From contig JASANG010002954.1 in NCBI GenBank assembly GCA_030248215.1, positions 173,348 to 237,347 on the forward strand: a stretch of 64,000 bases of DNA. Reading direction: 5' to 3'. The notes under the pieces were generated by a model. The model did not search any database, was not told the origin of the DNA, and saw only the letters and a program-made list of their open reading frames with translations. Both the position numbers and the translations under genes were made by a program. Of this stretch, positions 48,001 to 57,104 are shown piece after piece. The number at the start of each line of letters is the position of its first letter. Position 1 is the first letter of the stretch. The stretch is from Enoplolaimus lenunculus (Eukaryota > Nematoda > Enoplea > Enoplida > Thoracostomopsidae).

Positions 48001-48116
48001 AGCAGCAACAACGGGCGTCGCGATCAGTGGCGCGCGATAATCAGTGGGTGACGCAGGAAGAATTGGACGCCTATTATGCGGACGTCCCTCGTGAACTGCG
48101 TCGGAAACGCTTTTAA
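42039..48116 (+). CDS. Giant Gag-like protein with two CCHC knuckles and a novel C-terminal half
   Basis: The first ATG in the frame is at 42039 (2,025 codons); the frame is open a little further upstream from a GTG at 41985. Residues 1-450 are disordered. About 455-625 (LPLQNFEGKSDFGIWYRKFE ... RALKLQRQLE) resemble a retrotransposon capsid domain. CCHC zinc knuckles follow at 713-726 (CFFCEGQGHIAREC) and 766-779 (CVHCNRTNHPSNEC). After these, where protease and pol would come, there is acidic/basic low complexity, a coiled coil at about 1170-1265 and a folded-looking region at about 1376-1555 (HMLVNYKFGYQQVLHANYF ... SSHVIMQLFDRAKDP). The tail is basic. I do not recognise the C-terminal region. 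It probably assembles particles and binds element RNA. The frame is intact and GC-richer than the surroundings. Confidence 0.85.
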   Translation: MPLYRTPTTTVEQEAVARATARESRVTTRSMSRELQAEPGKEIEEISLPSTMCRQESFESVFQTNGNGISGQSTMIARGAQVTETRAPDLTMLDGQYTGMRAQEDAGIRQGSHRLAYASEGSTGHGGVVDSGMSYPRMTAEYQNERQDLEDSGVCRPEPRYAIPNPAMMEGNSSETGMRWTQAYSGTEPSRRINMIRPHPQLEMDGPLANWSVEQRMSMGHGLQRQQASTQVQGIGARSQDSVKAVEEDRGRSPGVPQARSRATSIQESEEEEDEIKELTRAFERGLKSKHSEKFRKLWSKLESEMGQRPESRQSHRSGRVSRMSNKDDVNRQSVTKEYPEATRMHGAGEQACSMSMGNQEMPKGGVAPHPVPMGYRQASYPVLTQPLAGNAYQAFPAQPGVAPQANASWQEPVMQTPRMTGFAEMPQLQAMGNMANRVPQYMGYANQGAPQIVVKMPQKLPLQNFEGKSDFGIWYRKFERVMQTAKIVDSESKINHFRNHVKGLADQYLDILEERYGPYGSEEFGQLVREFQERFGESTDLSNRMAAFQRIRQKGDVSEYADELQSYWVRYLEKQFANTEESRDLLCQTFVNNSFPEMKQRLQLGIVESFEELRRRALKLQRQLEADGTLNVKEKGSKMELKQEQQTGASNAQQARQNTGAGNTRRQQAGRARVNNQEQTEAQGSGQGQQVVSDQVPRDSERVRKLREVGSCFFCEGQGHIARECPVKASRQGASGAAVQQNNAGNAGNRQGQAQGGQGGRFPPCVHCNRTNHPSNECFRANRLPIPGLNAPLPPMTSASSNQVQGPVILQRQKEVLGPCISSPTAAAQDSGAPSIRIRKIHEDPLPSVMKVAKLPVIANVWTEAEELRLEENRTQRIASVNVTEMEVSEAPTSSGEAQKRSSMSSRGASTATSPVDKIDGKKKKWKKKEDVVEVNLDGSSEDERMDTGTTEEGAERMETPSAKPGVDQLCTPEATGKGKGVGKGKQLVGSGSAVDSVSVTTTKKEWRVLDPEAYQEGKYPRMPTDTSSVVEGSPFLPQPCVTPPPPPLPKGMYWAEMVPDPPRAGSGVAEYSPALFLEEALKRDIENRQLQDKELIARLKAALTRMYPPGGFGVAEIESSYAMVQANVRDLEGNWTLRKETDIEAMSMANKLRTYQEFAVEAWRDLMGYADRVTQNRKRIIELETAVLAAGDQRQRAHEHVSGAEQLVRRTEEKVKEKEAERQVMMEKLNKALEEVMTLVGEKRQLENQVQELTEENEKLRKGAVLEKGEESSEPSVDRASASQQGAFKRPRSLTPGRARKTVRMDVEEVELSGGTEDEVASVQVIGEKDVPRTTVAQRRPEARGQATWQVVQRSKRSATKRPERPATRRPGKGIIAFPDMVILPRGHMLVNYKFGYQQVLHANYFEGNDSPEQPGVGLPKDVLRHLAVHWATAAIRAFEFYLKKEALISEWMECLNYAERGLAACIFRTVDIEPQVYQAVMRWFARIVRETAARAVVTRGLQWGRAPADFFVPLSSHVIMQLFDRAKDPQVKRTRPMVMARAYANQNYWTLRNRFERENLRAMEPEESPVRAEMRLQLLPLQKEVQKETEKVLAASTLRAIANLSLWFPEAYPYPENKREAELPELTPDEESRRQLMDMVQDYDRKETEELSRIAEVNRRALDLCRGHLFDDQANAARRPEPMDTQVTGQEGVQPGPSKARTRSETQAEASGVQAEEKRKMEFEPVSDGEFDVLEEAGLTPSPEKQQRKPAVTLQAEKEELRAEGYVTPPPAGKEGSEGKLTPRRSPRIQKQEEAKEQEKSKELLWEELIRLQPKKVRSQSEAEEKPSTSLGQPPAPGYIVVRGPDGKLKWRFDRDARKRAMAQRARVSPKGSTGGYVRPAAGSVVSRIGPRQANPVYSASAVRSQTAPGYRGSGAATQRVVISPPAGSARVRPPVRQTSGERYPVRVGGHMGQSQVAPARGYYNQQVEDVRQAMRESRQVERQQQQQRASRSVARDNQWVTQEELDAYYADVPRELRRKRF

Positions 48117-48574
48117 TGGATCGGTAATAGACGTTTATTGTGGTTATTAATTTGGTGATGCTACGGGGTGCTAGGGTGGTACTGGTACGCTGGGTATTTT
48201 ATAGTGGAGTGACTTTATTAGAGATTGTATTGGTAGGCGGGTCGTTCGTTTGGAAATGGTTTTGGGGGTAATGTAAACGGGTGCTGGGGGTGCGCTGGTA
48301 CGCGGTTTCGTTATTGGGGTTTTATTGGACGCATTGGCAACATTGTCGTGGGTCGTTAGTGGTTGTTATTGTTATTCGGCGGGAAAGACAAAAACTTTAA
48401 AAAAAATAAATAAAAAGCTATATAAAAGAAAGAAAATGATGAAAAATTGTTGTTGTTATTGTTGTTAAGTTTGTTATTGTGGATTTACGCTTTTTAGCGA
48501 CGGCAAAAAAGGCAGTAAATAGGGCCATAAAATTTTGTTCGATGCCAGGGTCGGCATCTGTGCCGAAGGGGGGA
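48117..48574 (+). other. Element 3' untranslated region and polypurine tract
   Basis: G/T-rich, no ORF of note. The last ten bases are the purine run used to prime plus-strand DNA synthesis. Confidence 0.7.
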
Positions 48575-49905
48575 TGTAGGTGGCTGTGCCACACTTAAAC
48601 CTATTTCAAACTAAAAACTAAAACTAAAATAAAACCCTATATCAAAACCACACCTTAAGGGAGTTCCTGGCTCCACCTAGTCTCTCTTAGAACTTAAGTT
48701 AGGCTTAGGCGTTGCTACAAGGCGTAGAAATTGGTAAATCGATGCTATGGCGGCTGTGTCCGCAATGTAAACTTACCTGGGGCCCTGCGTGGCCATAGAA
48801 TGGATTGATTAATGGTTCATATCGTGCTGGCCTAATCTGCGTTTAACGACATAGCTAGGCTATGTCAGCACCAAAAATGGTGCTTTGTATTGAGTGTCTC
48901 CGGCATGGTTGTTGTTGTTGTTGTAGTACCGGTTGGGTGGCTCTCGACCTCGACCGCATTGCGGACACCCAGTTGTGTGTGTCGGCAAAAATGCAAATGA
49001 GGTCGAGATGCCGATATGGGTAGCCAGGACCGGAATCAGTCTTGGTTGAGTTTTCTTACAATCTGGTTGGCGTTTGCTTGGTTGGCGGCGAGTGTTTAAT
49101 TTTATATTGCTTTTGAATTTCGGTTGGTGTTTGGAAATTTTACTAAGTAAGGTCGAACGGATTTAAGTTTAAGTTGTCACGGTGGCTTAATATGTGAAGG
49201 AAATCAGGTATCACGGACTTAATCGGCGTTGCGCAGGGCGCAGAAATTACCCAGTATTGGATACTGGTGTCATGTGCTAAAGGAACTTGGGATATTAAAG
49301 GAAACCTGGGGAAAAGTAGTCTAGTAAATCTAACGGGGTTAGATTTATTATTCTACAACGGCTGGGCCAAATCTAACGGGGTTAGATTGGTCGGAAATTT
49401 GGTGTAACTCTAACGGGGTTAGAGTACACGGTTTAACGGGGTGTAATTCTAACGGGGTTAGAATTGCACGGATTCTGGAAAACGGCAAAAGTATTTGGTA
49501 CGGTAAAGCCAGTGGCTGGATTAAATCAGATTCAGACGTCGGCTTTAAGGATTCCGGCTCGGGTTACCAGTTAAATTACATAACCTGTGATTTGCTGGCC
49601 TTTAATTTGGGTATTTCGTGTCTTACGGCTCGGGTACCAGTAAATTACATAACCTGTGATTTGCTGGCCTTAATTTCGGTTATTTTGTGTCCCACAGGTC
49701 GCGGGTACCAGTTAAATTACATAACCTGTGATTTGCTGGCCTTAAATTTGGGAATTTTGTGTGTCATACGGGTTGCGGGTTGGGATTTATAATAAACATT
49801 TACCGGCCGCGTTTTACTAAATCAGAGCGAATAGCATACATCGAGAAAAGAACTATACAGGCGATACAGGATACAGGCTTAAGTCTAAATCACGAACTTC
49901 TCACA
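48575..49905 (+). repeat. 3' long terminal repeat
   Basis: Near-identical to the 5' LTR over most of its length, including the hairpin array (49325-49469). It differs clearly in a patch at about 49045-49105. Confidence 0.92.
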
Positions 49906-49955
49906 TTGAAATTTGGATATACTACTGTAGCGGCCCTGTTCTATACAATGGCTCA
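49906..49955. repeat. Family A element, right end only
   Basis: 'GGATATACTACTGTAGCGGCCCTGTTCTATACAATGGC' abuts the LTR. Its left part is not on the other side of the LTR element. Confidence 0.65.
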
Positions 49956-50249
49956 TCTATAGTCTTCAAAACTTAACCATTTATGTAACTCTTGATTGCC
50001 TAAAATCAATCATTATTGAAAGTTCCGGCTAAGTGCATGCCTTCACTCAGATTAGTAAAGCGGGAATAAGTAACAAGAAATAGAATATCCGTTTTTTCAT
50101 TATCCAGTTGAAATGTCCAAGCCTTAACCGCTATTGTCAGCTGTATGCAGTATTTATCGCAAGTTAGCAATTGATTTTTGTACCTGATATTCCTTCAAAT
50201 GTTTAATAGATGTATATTGTTTTACAATTTAGAAGATAGCACCTTATTT

Positions 50250-50345
50250 GGTTTATATGACACCTATCACAGTTTGAGTCTCAGATACTTAAACATTAAC
50301 TAGTGATAGGTGCTGCACAAGTTTGAAAATACTATTTGGTTTGGC
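50250..50345. repeat. Family I fragment
   Basis: 'GACACCTATCACAG' and 'CTAGTGATAGGTGCTGCAC' in inverted orientation. Confidence 0.5.
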
Positions 50346-50391
50346 TTTAAGCTTGGAACGTTCTGCGTTCAGATTTTGTTCCATCCATACT

Positions 50392-50827
50392 GTTGTGTCT
50401 CAAATAAAAGGGGGTAATAAGAGGGGGTCCCCATTTTGGATCCCAATCAATAGGAGTCAATATCCCTAATAAGATTCCGTAAGCCGATAGGTTCCCTAAA
50501 CCTTAATTAGAGTCCGTAAAAATGCTCATTTCAATAATTGTAGTGCATAAATGACTCCATGCCCAAATAATTTGAGTTTGAAACTTTAAAGCGTACTTAA
50601 ATATTGAGAGTACAGTCCTAAGTATAACCTTGCATTATCGCTCAAGCTATTGAAACAAGACAAATAAGACGTTTAACTCAACGGACAGTTGTAGTACCGG
50701 ATATATTTCAGTAGCGATGGGTGGCGGAGCGTGGGTTAAAAATAAATAACAGTCCGTAACCGAATAAAGGGGGTACCCTATGGAGAAGCCAAATAAATAT
50801 CAGTCCCCCTCTTAGTCGGGTCACTAC
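50392..50827. repeat. Family E element, near-complete
   Basis: 'GTGTCTCAAATAAAAGGGGG' at the left and CCCCCTCTTAGTCGGGTCACTAC at the right. Interior 'AACAGTCCGTAACCGAATA' as in the other two copies. Confidence 0.8.
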
Positions 50828-51374
50828 AGTACGTGATCACTTGCTTTTATTTCCAAAGTGAAGATTGGTAATAAAAATAACGGAAACGGAAAACGGCTAT
50901 GATTAAGGTATTATTTTCCCACCAAATACACTTGAAGAATGCCTATGTTCGCCCTCAGTTTTGTAAAATATTTTAGAAATAGCGAATGCACATTAACATG
51001 TTTTAGATATTGCATAAATTTCAATATTTTTGATTATAAGCAAACTATTCCAGAATTTACCACTAGTAAAAATCTGAATGAATCTTTAATGATTATTTAC
51101 AACTATGAAGATAAAAATAATAGAATTTCCGGCATTTCCACACGGACACAGACACTTTTAGGAACAAACATCCGGTTATAATCATGTTTATGTCTGTAAA
51201 TGTTGTTAATCTAAAGGTTGTTACATTGTTGTTTGGTTTATCTGTTTTAGGCCAATGGGGCAAAGGAAATCAAACTGTTTGAAGAATATTTTGAACAGAA
51301 ATGCTTATTTCAACTATTACAATAGTACTTGTTTAACTAATGCAGAGTTTGAGTTATAAAACATTCATCAGTGT

Positions 51375-52137
51375 GGCTGTCGCCGTCCATCGCCGTGAAT
51401 TGCTCGCGTACGATACCACACGGTGACCCACGGCGATGGACGGCGACCGACAACATTCGCCACATTCGGCTGGCGCTATAATTTTGTAGTACGGCGTCGT
51501 CCATCGCCGTGAATTGCTCGCGTACGATACCACACGGTGACCCACGGCGATGGACGGCGACCGACAACATTCACCATCTTCGGCTGGCGCTATAATTTTG
51601 TAGTGCGGCGTCGTCTGTCGCCGTGAAGTGCTCGCGTACGATTCCACACGCGGCGACCCACGGCGATGGACGGCGACCGACAACATTCACCATCTTCGGC
51701 TGGCGCTATAATTTTGTAGTGCGGCGTCGTCCGTCGCCGTGAATTGCTCGCGTACGATACCACATGCGGCGACCCACGGCGATGGACGGCGACCGACAAA
51801 ATTCGCCACATTCGGCTGGCGCTATAATTTTGTAGTACGGCGTCGTCCATCGCCATGAATTGCTCGCGTACGATACCACACGGTGACCCACGGCGATGGA
51901 CGGCGACCGACAACATTCACCATCTTCGGCTGGCGCTATAATTTTGTAGTGCGGCGTCGTCCGTCGCCGTGAAGTGCTCGCGTACGATTCCACACGCGGC
52001 GACCCACGGCGATGGACGGCGACCGACAACATTCACCATCTTCGGCTGGCGCTATAATTTTGTAGTGCGGCGTCATCCATCGCCGTGAATTGCTCGCGTA
52101 CGATACCACACGGTGACCCACGGTGATGGACGAGGGC
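51375..52137. repeat. 115-bp satellite array, about 7 units
   Basis: Units start at 51384, 51498, 51612, 51728, 51844, 51958 and 52074, so the period is 114-116. Each holds CGTCCATCGCCGTG and its inverse CACGGCGATGGACG around GCTCGCGTACGATACCACA, then TTCGGCTGGCGCTATAATTTTGTAGT. Minus-strand ORFs are the repeat translated. Confidence 0.92.
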
Positions 52138-52295
52138 ATCTCTCATTCGCGCAAGGTTTAATGTTTTGCATCATGATATTATGACAAAAACGTATAAACA
52201 AGGTTCACTAGATTTGCTTAGTAAGTATAGCTAAGACTTTTGGGAACAACATCGGTAACTAAGAAACGATGAACTCCGAGGACGTTTCCTCTAGT

Positions 52296-52490
52296 GGCCC
52301 ATGTAAAGATCAGGGGCGGAACGTTTTTCTGTGGGACTAGAATAGAGTAAGCTTTAGGCTTTTGACTAATTTTTTTGCTTAGGCTTAGTCTTAGGTTTAC
52401 GCTTAGGCTTAGGCATAAACTCATTCTTACGCTTAGGCTTAGGCTTAGGCTTAGGAATATGCTTATAATACTGTTTCGCCCCTGTTCTTA
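52296..52490. repeat. Family A element
   Basis: GGCCCATGTAAAGATCAGGGGCGG at the left and TTTCGCCCCTGTTCTTA at the right. The central TTAGGC run is four units long, among the cleanest here. Confidence 0.8.
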
Positions 52491-52729
52491 GTTGACCGTG
52501 TTTCCATTCAGTAGGTTCTGAGAACCCATATGGTGCGGTTTTGAAGCATTGGTGCTAAAGTGGTTAGATATGTTTTATTGGTCAAAATAAATGTTATGTA
52601 TACAAAATGAAGTAAAAGCAACAACAAAGCACAAGAAAACAGATTCTGAGGATGTGACAGTTTAAAATGGAAATATTTGCCCCATATTCTTGCCAGATAT
52701 TTGAAAAAATTGTTTTGTGGAACAAAAAT

Positions 52730-53045
52730 TTCAAATTTTCAGTTGATTTACAATAAAATTTGAAAATATTTGAAATTTTAAGCTGATTTACAATAAAATT
52801 TAAAATATTTCAAATTTTCAGTTGATTTCAATAAAATTTAAAGATATTTAAAATTTTCAGTTGATTTACAATAAAATTTAAAAATATTTGAAATTTTCAG
52901 TTGATTTACAATAAAATTTGAAAATATTTGAAATTTTAAGTTGATTTACAATAAAATTTATAAATATTTGAAATTTTCAGTTGATTTACAATAACATTTA
53001 AAAACATTTGAAATTTTCAGTTGATTTAGAATAAAATTTAAAAAT
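52730..53045. repeat. 40-nt AT-rich minisatellite
   Basis: About eight units of 'TTTCAGTTGATTTACAATAAAATTTAAAAATATTTGAAA'. It lies 3' of the channel gene. Confidence 0.85.
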
Positions 53046-53350
53046 ATCTCTCAACCTTTATAGAGTACGGCAAACGTCTGTTTCAAAAACAGTTTCGGCC
53101 AAGAGTTGTTTCGTCGCTATTTTCTCAACGCCTAAGAATAGCTGAATTGTCCGATTTTATGCCATTTTAGTGGGATAGAAACGTTTCGTGTCCCTGTACA
53201 GAATAGACACCCCATGAACGGTAATTACTAAATATCAGTTAAGAAATATAGGTGTTCATAGGAGCAGATTGAGCCCTTTCAAAGGCATTTTGCGTTGGAA
53301 AGAGGATCCTCTTAGCTGTAAGCAGACTCCGACCTTGGCTGAATTTGAAT

Positions 53351-55447
53351 CTACCTCCGGTTTACCTTTGTTTCGCAGGCCCCATCCGATAAAACACATG
53401 TCGGAACGCTGTAACAATTCATCCAATTACCATCAACACTTTGATCATAATCTTCTATCTCTGCCCGTTTTCGATAAACTTCGCTGTCCTGCAAATCTTG
53501 TGTACTCCTGTTACCACGTATTGACACAAAACAATCTTGACAACAATGACAACAACAGTCATTAATACCCGTCAACCGTTGCACTCTTGTAAACTTTTGA
53601 CCTTGTCTTGCAATGCCCTCCTGTTGGGTTTGTAACCCGTTATCAATGTTTTCGTTACTATTATTATTATTATTACTATTATTATTGTTGTTTTCAAAAT
53701 AACGCAAACAAAAATAACTAATCGAGTGTACAAGAGTAATTATACTCGCTCCAGTCCAAAGACCTAACGCCCCTCCTACGTTCGAAACCAAAGTTTCAAG
53801 TGTAAGCGATGTTAACTCTTGTACGACTTGGTATTTGATATGGCTAAAATATAAGTCGACTAAAATTAATGAATCATACACTGAAGAAATATCGGAGACC
53901 GATTGATCATTATTGACGGATAACTTTAAGGGCTCAGCCCTTGCGCCTTGTGATAGCTGTTTAGGGTCACCCTCTGAGGTCTGAGGGGGTGACTGCAGCC
54001 GCCACTCAGGAATATGCCAGTAATGTTCAATTTGGGCTGCAAATGCACGGTGATATACTTTTCCTGTAGTTGCAGTTGCACTATACTGCCACCAAGAGCA
54101 AGACTCACGGCATTCTGTAGAACGACAGGTATTTAAAAATCGAGATAAGTTGTAAGCTTGGGCTTTGAAGCAATTAAGCGCTCGGGTCGGTGGGCACATC
54201 AGCTCAGGAGGGTGCGGGAACCAAGTTGAAATGCCGATACAACCGCAATGTTTGTACAGGGTACGCAGCATACAGTCAAGCTCACATCGGCCATAAGAGT
54301 AGTCGAGTGAAATGGTGAAATCCGATTGGTTAATGGTTGAGTTGAAAAATGTCAACGCTTGTGATGATGTGGCACATTTTGATTGGAAGAAAAATGATGA
54401 CGGAGCACGTTCTTGTCGTTCGGCCAATAAGCTTACGTGAGCGTGAGCGCCTGGCATAATCGCGATAGGGTTGCGGTTCATCAAAGCGTCTTCAGGGCTC
54501 AAGTACGCAAATAGCGCTAGCTCTTCGTACGCGTTGAATACCGTGGGCGGTGCTTCAGCTCCCGGATGTAGCGTCATAAACCCAAATCCGCCGACAGGTC
54601 CTGGAAGCTTTTGACGAAAAAATTGACCTCCGTCCGCGGTTTTTGATTTCGGTTTCGCAAAATTAAACACAAAACACGGTCCGTTATGTGACAAAAAGCG
54701 CTCGGATAATATACAACAATCGAACAAGTAACTGTTTTCAAACCAACACGCCGGAGCCGGAAATAAATCGGCACATTCATATGAAACCGCTTCAAAATAC
54801 TCAAGTACATCGCGAATTCCGCGTGGAAACTTTGCCGTATATTCAGCTTCTAAATCTGGCAAAAATGGCCGTATTTTCCCACGACCCGAACTCGCAGTAT
54901 TATTAAAACTATTAGCTATGTCATTTTCATCGATTGCAAAATACTCAACATCGTACAGCGTCGTACTGTAAGCGGATAAAAAACTCGCTGACAAATACTC
55001 GAGCAGTTGTGGCGAAACGCGGTTTGCTCCGTTGTTTGAAATCCTTGGATGGCCGAGTTGAATTCGAGTAAAATTAAATCGACTCAAAAAGCAAACGGTT
55101 AAATTTGGAAGCAACAGCCCGTCTGCTGGGTAGACTTCTGATATTCTTGTCACCGTAGGACGCATGGTGAACGTTTGAACAAGCCCTATGATTTGATACG
55201 TGACCGCTGCGATCCCTAATAAAAATACGGAAGACCAAAATGCAATGCCAAACGGATGCTTCATACGCTGAAGATGTTGCAGCCCATGAAATGACGATTC
55301 TAACCCAAATTGTGTCATTTGTTTGGACCAATTTTGCTTCCGCCGCCAATGGCCCAGTTTCCGGTCCTGAGACGATCCATGGTTACGGTAGTCTTGCGGT
55401 TTTTTGACACTGGAAGTCGAACAATAATTAGCTTCAGCTGACCACAT
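53351..55447 (-). CDS. DEG/ENaC-type sodium channel subunit, intronless
   Basis: A single 698-codon ORF starts at ATG 55447. The cytosolic N-terminus has the gating His-Gly motif (SSFHGL, residues 51-56). TM1 spans about 66-90 and is followed by LPNLTVC at 113-119, the family's post-TM1 signature. A large Cys-bearing ectodomain follows (CELDCMLRTLYKHCGC). TM2 (557-584) holds the selectivity sequence G-A-S at 566-568 within GGALGLWTGAS. The C-tail has a poly-Asn run and a Cys cluster (DCCCHCCQDC), possibly lipid-modified. The family forms trimeric amiloride-type Na+ channels of the plasma membrane; the stimulus is unknown. Animal members usually have introns, so the absence of introns is notable (retrocopy or intron loss). 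The ORF appears intact. Confidence 0.9.
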   Translation of the reverse strand: MWSAEANYCSTSSVKKPQDYRNHGSSQDRKLGHWRRKQNWSKQMTQFGLESSFHGLQHLQRMKHPFGIAFWSSVFLLGIAAVTYQIIGLVQTFTMRPTVTRISEVYPADGLLLPNLTVCFLSRFNFTRIQLGHPRISNNGANRVSPQLLEYLSASFLSAYSTTLYDVEYFAIDENDIANSFNNTASSGRGKIRPFLPDLEAEYTAKFPRGIRDVLEYFEAVSYECADLFPAPACWFENSYLFDCCILSERFLSHNGPCFVFNFAKPKSKTADGGQFFRQKLPGPVGGFGFMTLHPGAEAPPTVFNAYEELALFAYLSPEDALMNRNPIAIMPGAHAHVSLLAERQERAPSSFFFQSKCATSSQALTFFNSTINQSDFTISLDYSYGRCELDCMLRTLYKHCGCIGISTWFPHPPELMCPPTRALNCFKAQAYNLSRFLNTCRSTECRESCSWWQYSATATTGKVYHRAFAAQIEHYWHIPEWRLQSPPQTSEGDPKQLSQGARAEPLKLSVNNDQSVSDISSVYDSLILVDLYFSHIKYQVVQELTSLTLETLVSNVGGALGLWTGASIITLVHSISYFCLRYFENNNNNSNNNNNSNENIDNGLQTQQEGIARQGQKFTRVQRLTGINDCCCHCCQDCFVSIRGNRSTQDLQDSEVYRKRAEIEDYDQSVDGNWMNCYSVPTCVLSDGACETKVNRR

Positions 55448-56226
55448 ATTGCCGGAAGTGATAGCGCAGTTAAATATTTTATTTTAATAATATTTTAACA
55501 GTCTCATTGCGCATTCGTAGCCAAATTTTCGCGAATGGATACAGCTATTTCTTTGATTTCACATTTCTGGTTTAAAGGTTAACATGAACCTGTTTTAGCT
55601 TAAATTCTAAAGTTGGCCGCATATTTCGCGTAACCAAATTCAGGTAACTCTATCTGGTTGTAGGTTTCATTTAGTTCCGAAAGCCAAAACAGTGATTTCG
55701 TTCCAGCTGGCCATGTTGGTTTCGATATTAGATGCAATGAACAATATTTTCGTTATGCGACGGCTGTTTACGTTTTCCAAATCATAGTTTGTTTGCTCAT
55801 TTGAAGTTATTCGTTGAATAATAATTTTGACTGCAATTTTATAATAAACTGCAAAACTAATTTATGTACTTCATCTATTTCACGTTTCTAAACGTACATT
55901 TTAAAAAAAGAAACAAAAAGAAATAGAGACCAAACCACCACCAAAACCCCACAGTAGTATAAAAATGGGGGTTCTGGCGCAAAAATGTACAAGTTGGCAT
56001 AGTGCCAAGTTCGCTTAGACATAGTTGACACTACGCCAGTTTGTGTACGTTTCGAAATGTCACTGAAATTACTGGTTTCATATTGCACAAAAGCTTATTT
56101 TGCGCATTTTTCAAAATAAGTAGTTGGTATGATGTAGCACAAAACCCAAAAAAATCGCTTGCTACCGAAACATGACTCACTATGCAACCAGATCTTTCTT
56201 ATGTAAGAAAAAAAGAACTCAAAATG
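55448..56226. other. Spacer between channel gene and integrated element
   Basis: It should contain the channel promoter and the left terminus of the Polinton-like element. I cannot identify a terminal inverted repeat without the other end. No ORF is supported. Confidence 0.4.
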
Positions 56227-56235
56227 TATAAAAGG
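56227..56235 (+). promoter_or_regulatory. TATA box of the NADAR gene
   Basis: TATAAAAGG, 57 bases before the ATG. Confidence 0.6.
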
Positions 56236-56283
56236 AACTGCATTTGATTAAATCTCTTATTTGTAAACGACCAGTTCCAAATA

Positions 56284-57022
56284 ATGGCGGAACTTGATTC
56301 TAAGGGCGCAAAGCAACCAGCTGCGCCGCTAGAGCGTTATGTAATTAGCAGTGATGACGACAAAACCGTGCTGGTTCTTTTCAACAGCGGATGGAGTTGT
56401 TTGTCAAACTTCCGAGCAGCGCCCATGAAAATACACGGCGTAAAATATCGAAGTGTTCAGCAATACCTGGAGGCCCAAAAAGCTTTAGCTATTGACAGAA
56501 TAGATTTGTATAATGTAATCTTGCAAACCTATTCGCCTAGAAAGTGTTTCAATATAATGCAAGCTGTTAACGAGTTGCCTGAAAACTGGAATCAAATGCT
56601 GCTTGGTCATTTAAAAACTGCTGTAATGGCAAAATTTCAACAACAACCGGATATGAGGAAAACGCTGTTGGAAACTGAGCAAGCGTTGATTGTATTCTCC
56701 ACCTCGTTTGACGCATACTTAGGAAACGGACTGGATATGATGGATCCGGAATCAACATCACCTAAGAAAGTAAGGCGGTGTAAATTGAATTTAACGACTT
56801 GTGTTTCAAATCTCAAACGTTTAATTCACACGTGTTTCTGTTGTTGCAAAATATTAACGTGCATGCGTTTAACATCAAACTGTTGCAGTTAAATTATTTT
56901 AGTATCCCGGAAAAAATCTACTTGGCGAAACGCTGATGAAAGTGCGTGAACAGTTAGCCTCAAAACTTCGCGAACAGGAAGCAGCTAAAACAAATCAAAA
57001 AGAAGACATTGATACTGAATAG
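56284..57022 (+). CDS. NADAR-domain protein (YbiA-like ADP-ribose/N-glycoside hydrolase), spliced
   Basis: Exon 1 is 56284-56769 (162 codons, ending CCTAAGAAA|GTAAGG) and exon 2 is 56903-57022 (after ATTATTTTAG). Together they give 201 residues in phase 0. Motifs run through the whole NADAR fold: SGWSCLSNFRAAPMKIHGV near residues 37-55, SVQQYLEAQKAL at about 58-69, and GKNLLGETLMKVRE at the start of exon 2, which completes the domain. NADAR proteins cleave N-glycosidic bonds, either in riboflavin intermediates or, as shown for some, in ADP-ribosylated guanine of DNA. Context suggests a role for the element, perhaps reversing host ADP-ribosylation (inference). Unspliced, the ORF stops at 56892 and loses the conserved C-terminus. 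Confidence 0.75.
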
Positions 57023-57104
57023 ATTTTGTGAAGCGGAAATATACAAAAATGGGAGTACTGAACAAATAACGTAAAAAATTTTCATTGTTGGTTTATTCTA
57101 TATT

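Larger units (their letters stand above)
39181..49905 (+). mobile_element. Non-autonomous LTR retrotransposon with a giant Gag-like ORF
   Basis: Two direct copies of about 1.33 kb (39181-40504 and 48575-49905) begin TGTAGGTGGCTGTGCC and end CTTCTCACA. A candidate primer site (TGGTGACCACGATGGTCT) starts at 40505, and a polypurine tract (AAGGGGGGA) directly precedes the 3' LTR. The 8.1-kb interior has one long ORF and no reverse transcriptase, RNase H, integrase or protease motif in any frame I read. No target-site duplication is visible: the flanks are AAAGG and TTGAA. Replication would need enzymes from another element. Confidence 0.9.

Noticed and set aside
42259-48011. Many ORFs of 60-160 codons opposite or out of frame with the Gag-like gene
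   Set aside because: Shadows of a long GC-rich coding frame; no independent motif.
39181-49905. Search for reverse transcriptase, integrase or protease in the LTR element
   Set aside because: No YxDD, DDE or DTG/DSG context found in the long frame, and no other long frame exists, so it is called non-autonomous.
51337-52139. Tandem minus-strand ORFs MLSVAVHRRGSP...
   Set aside because: Repeated translation of the 115-bp satellite, in alternating frames.
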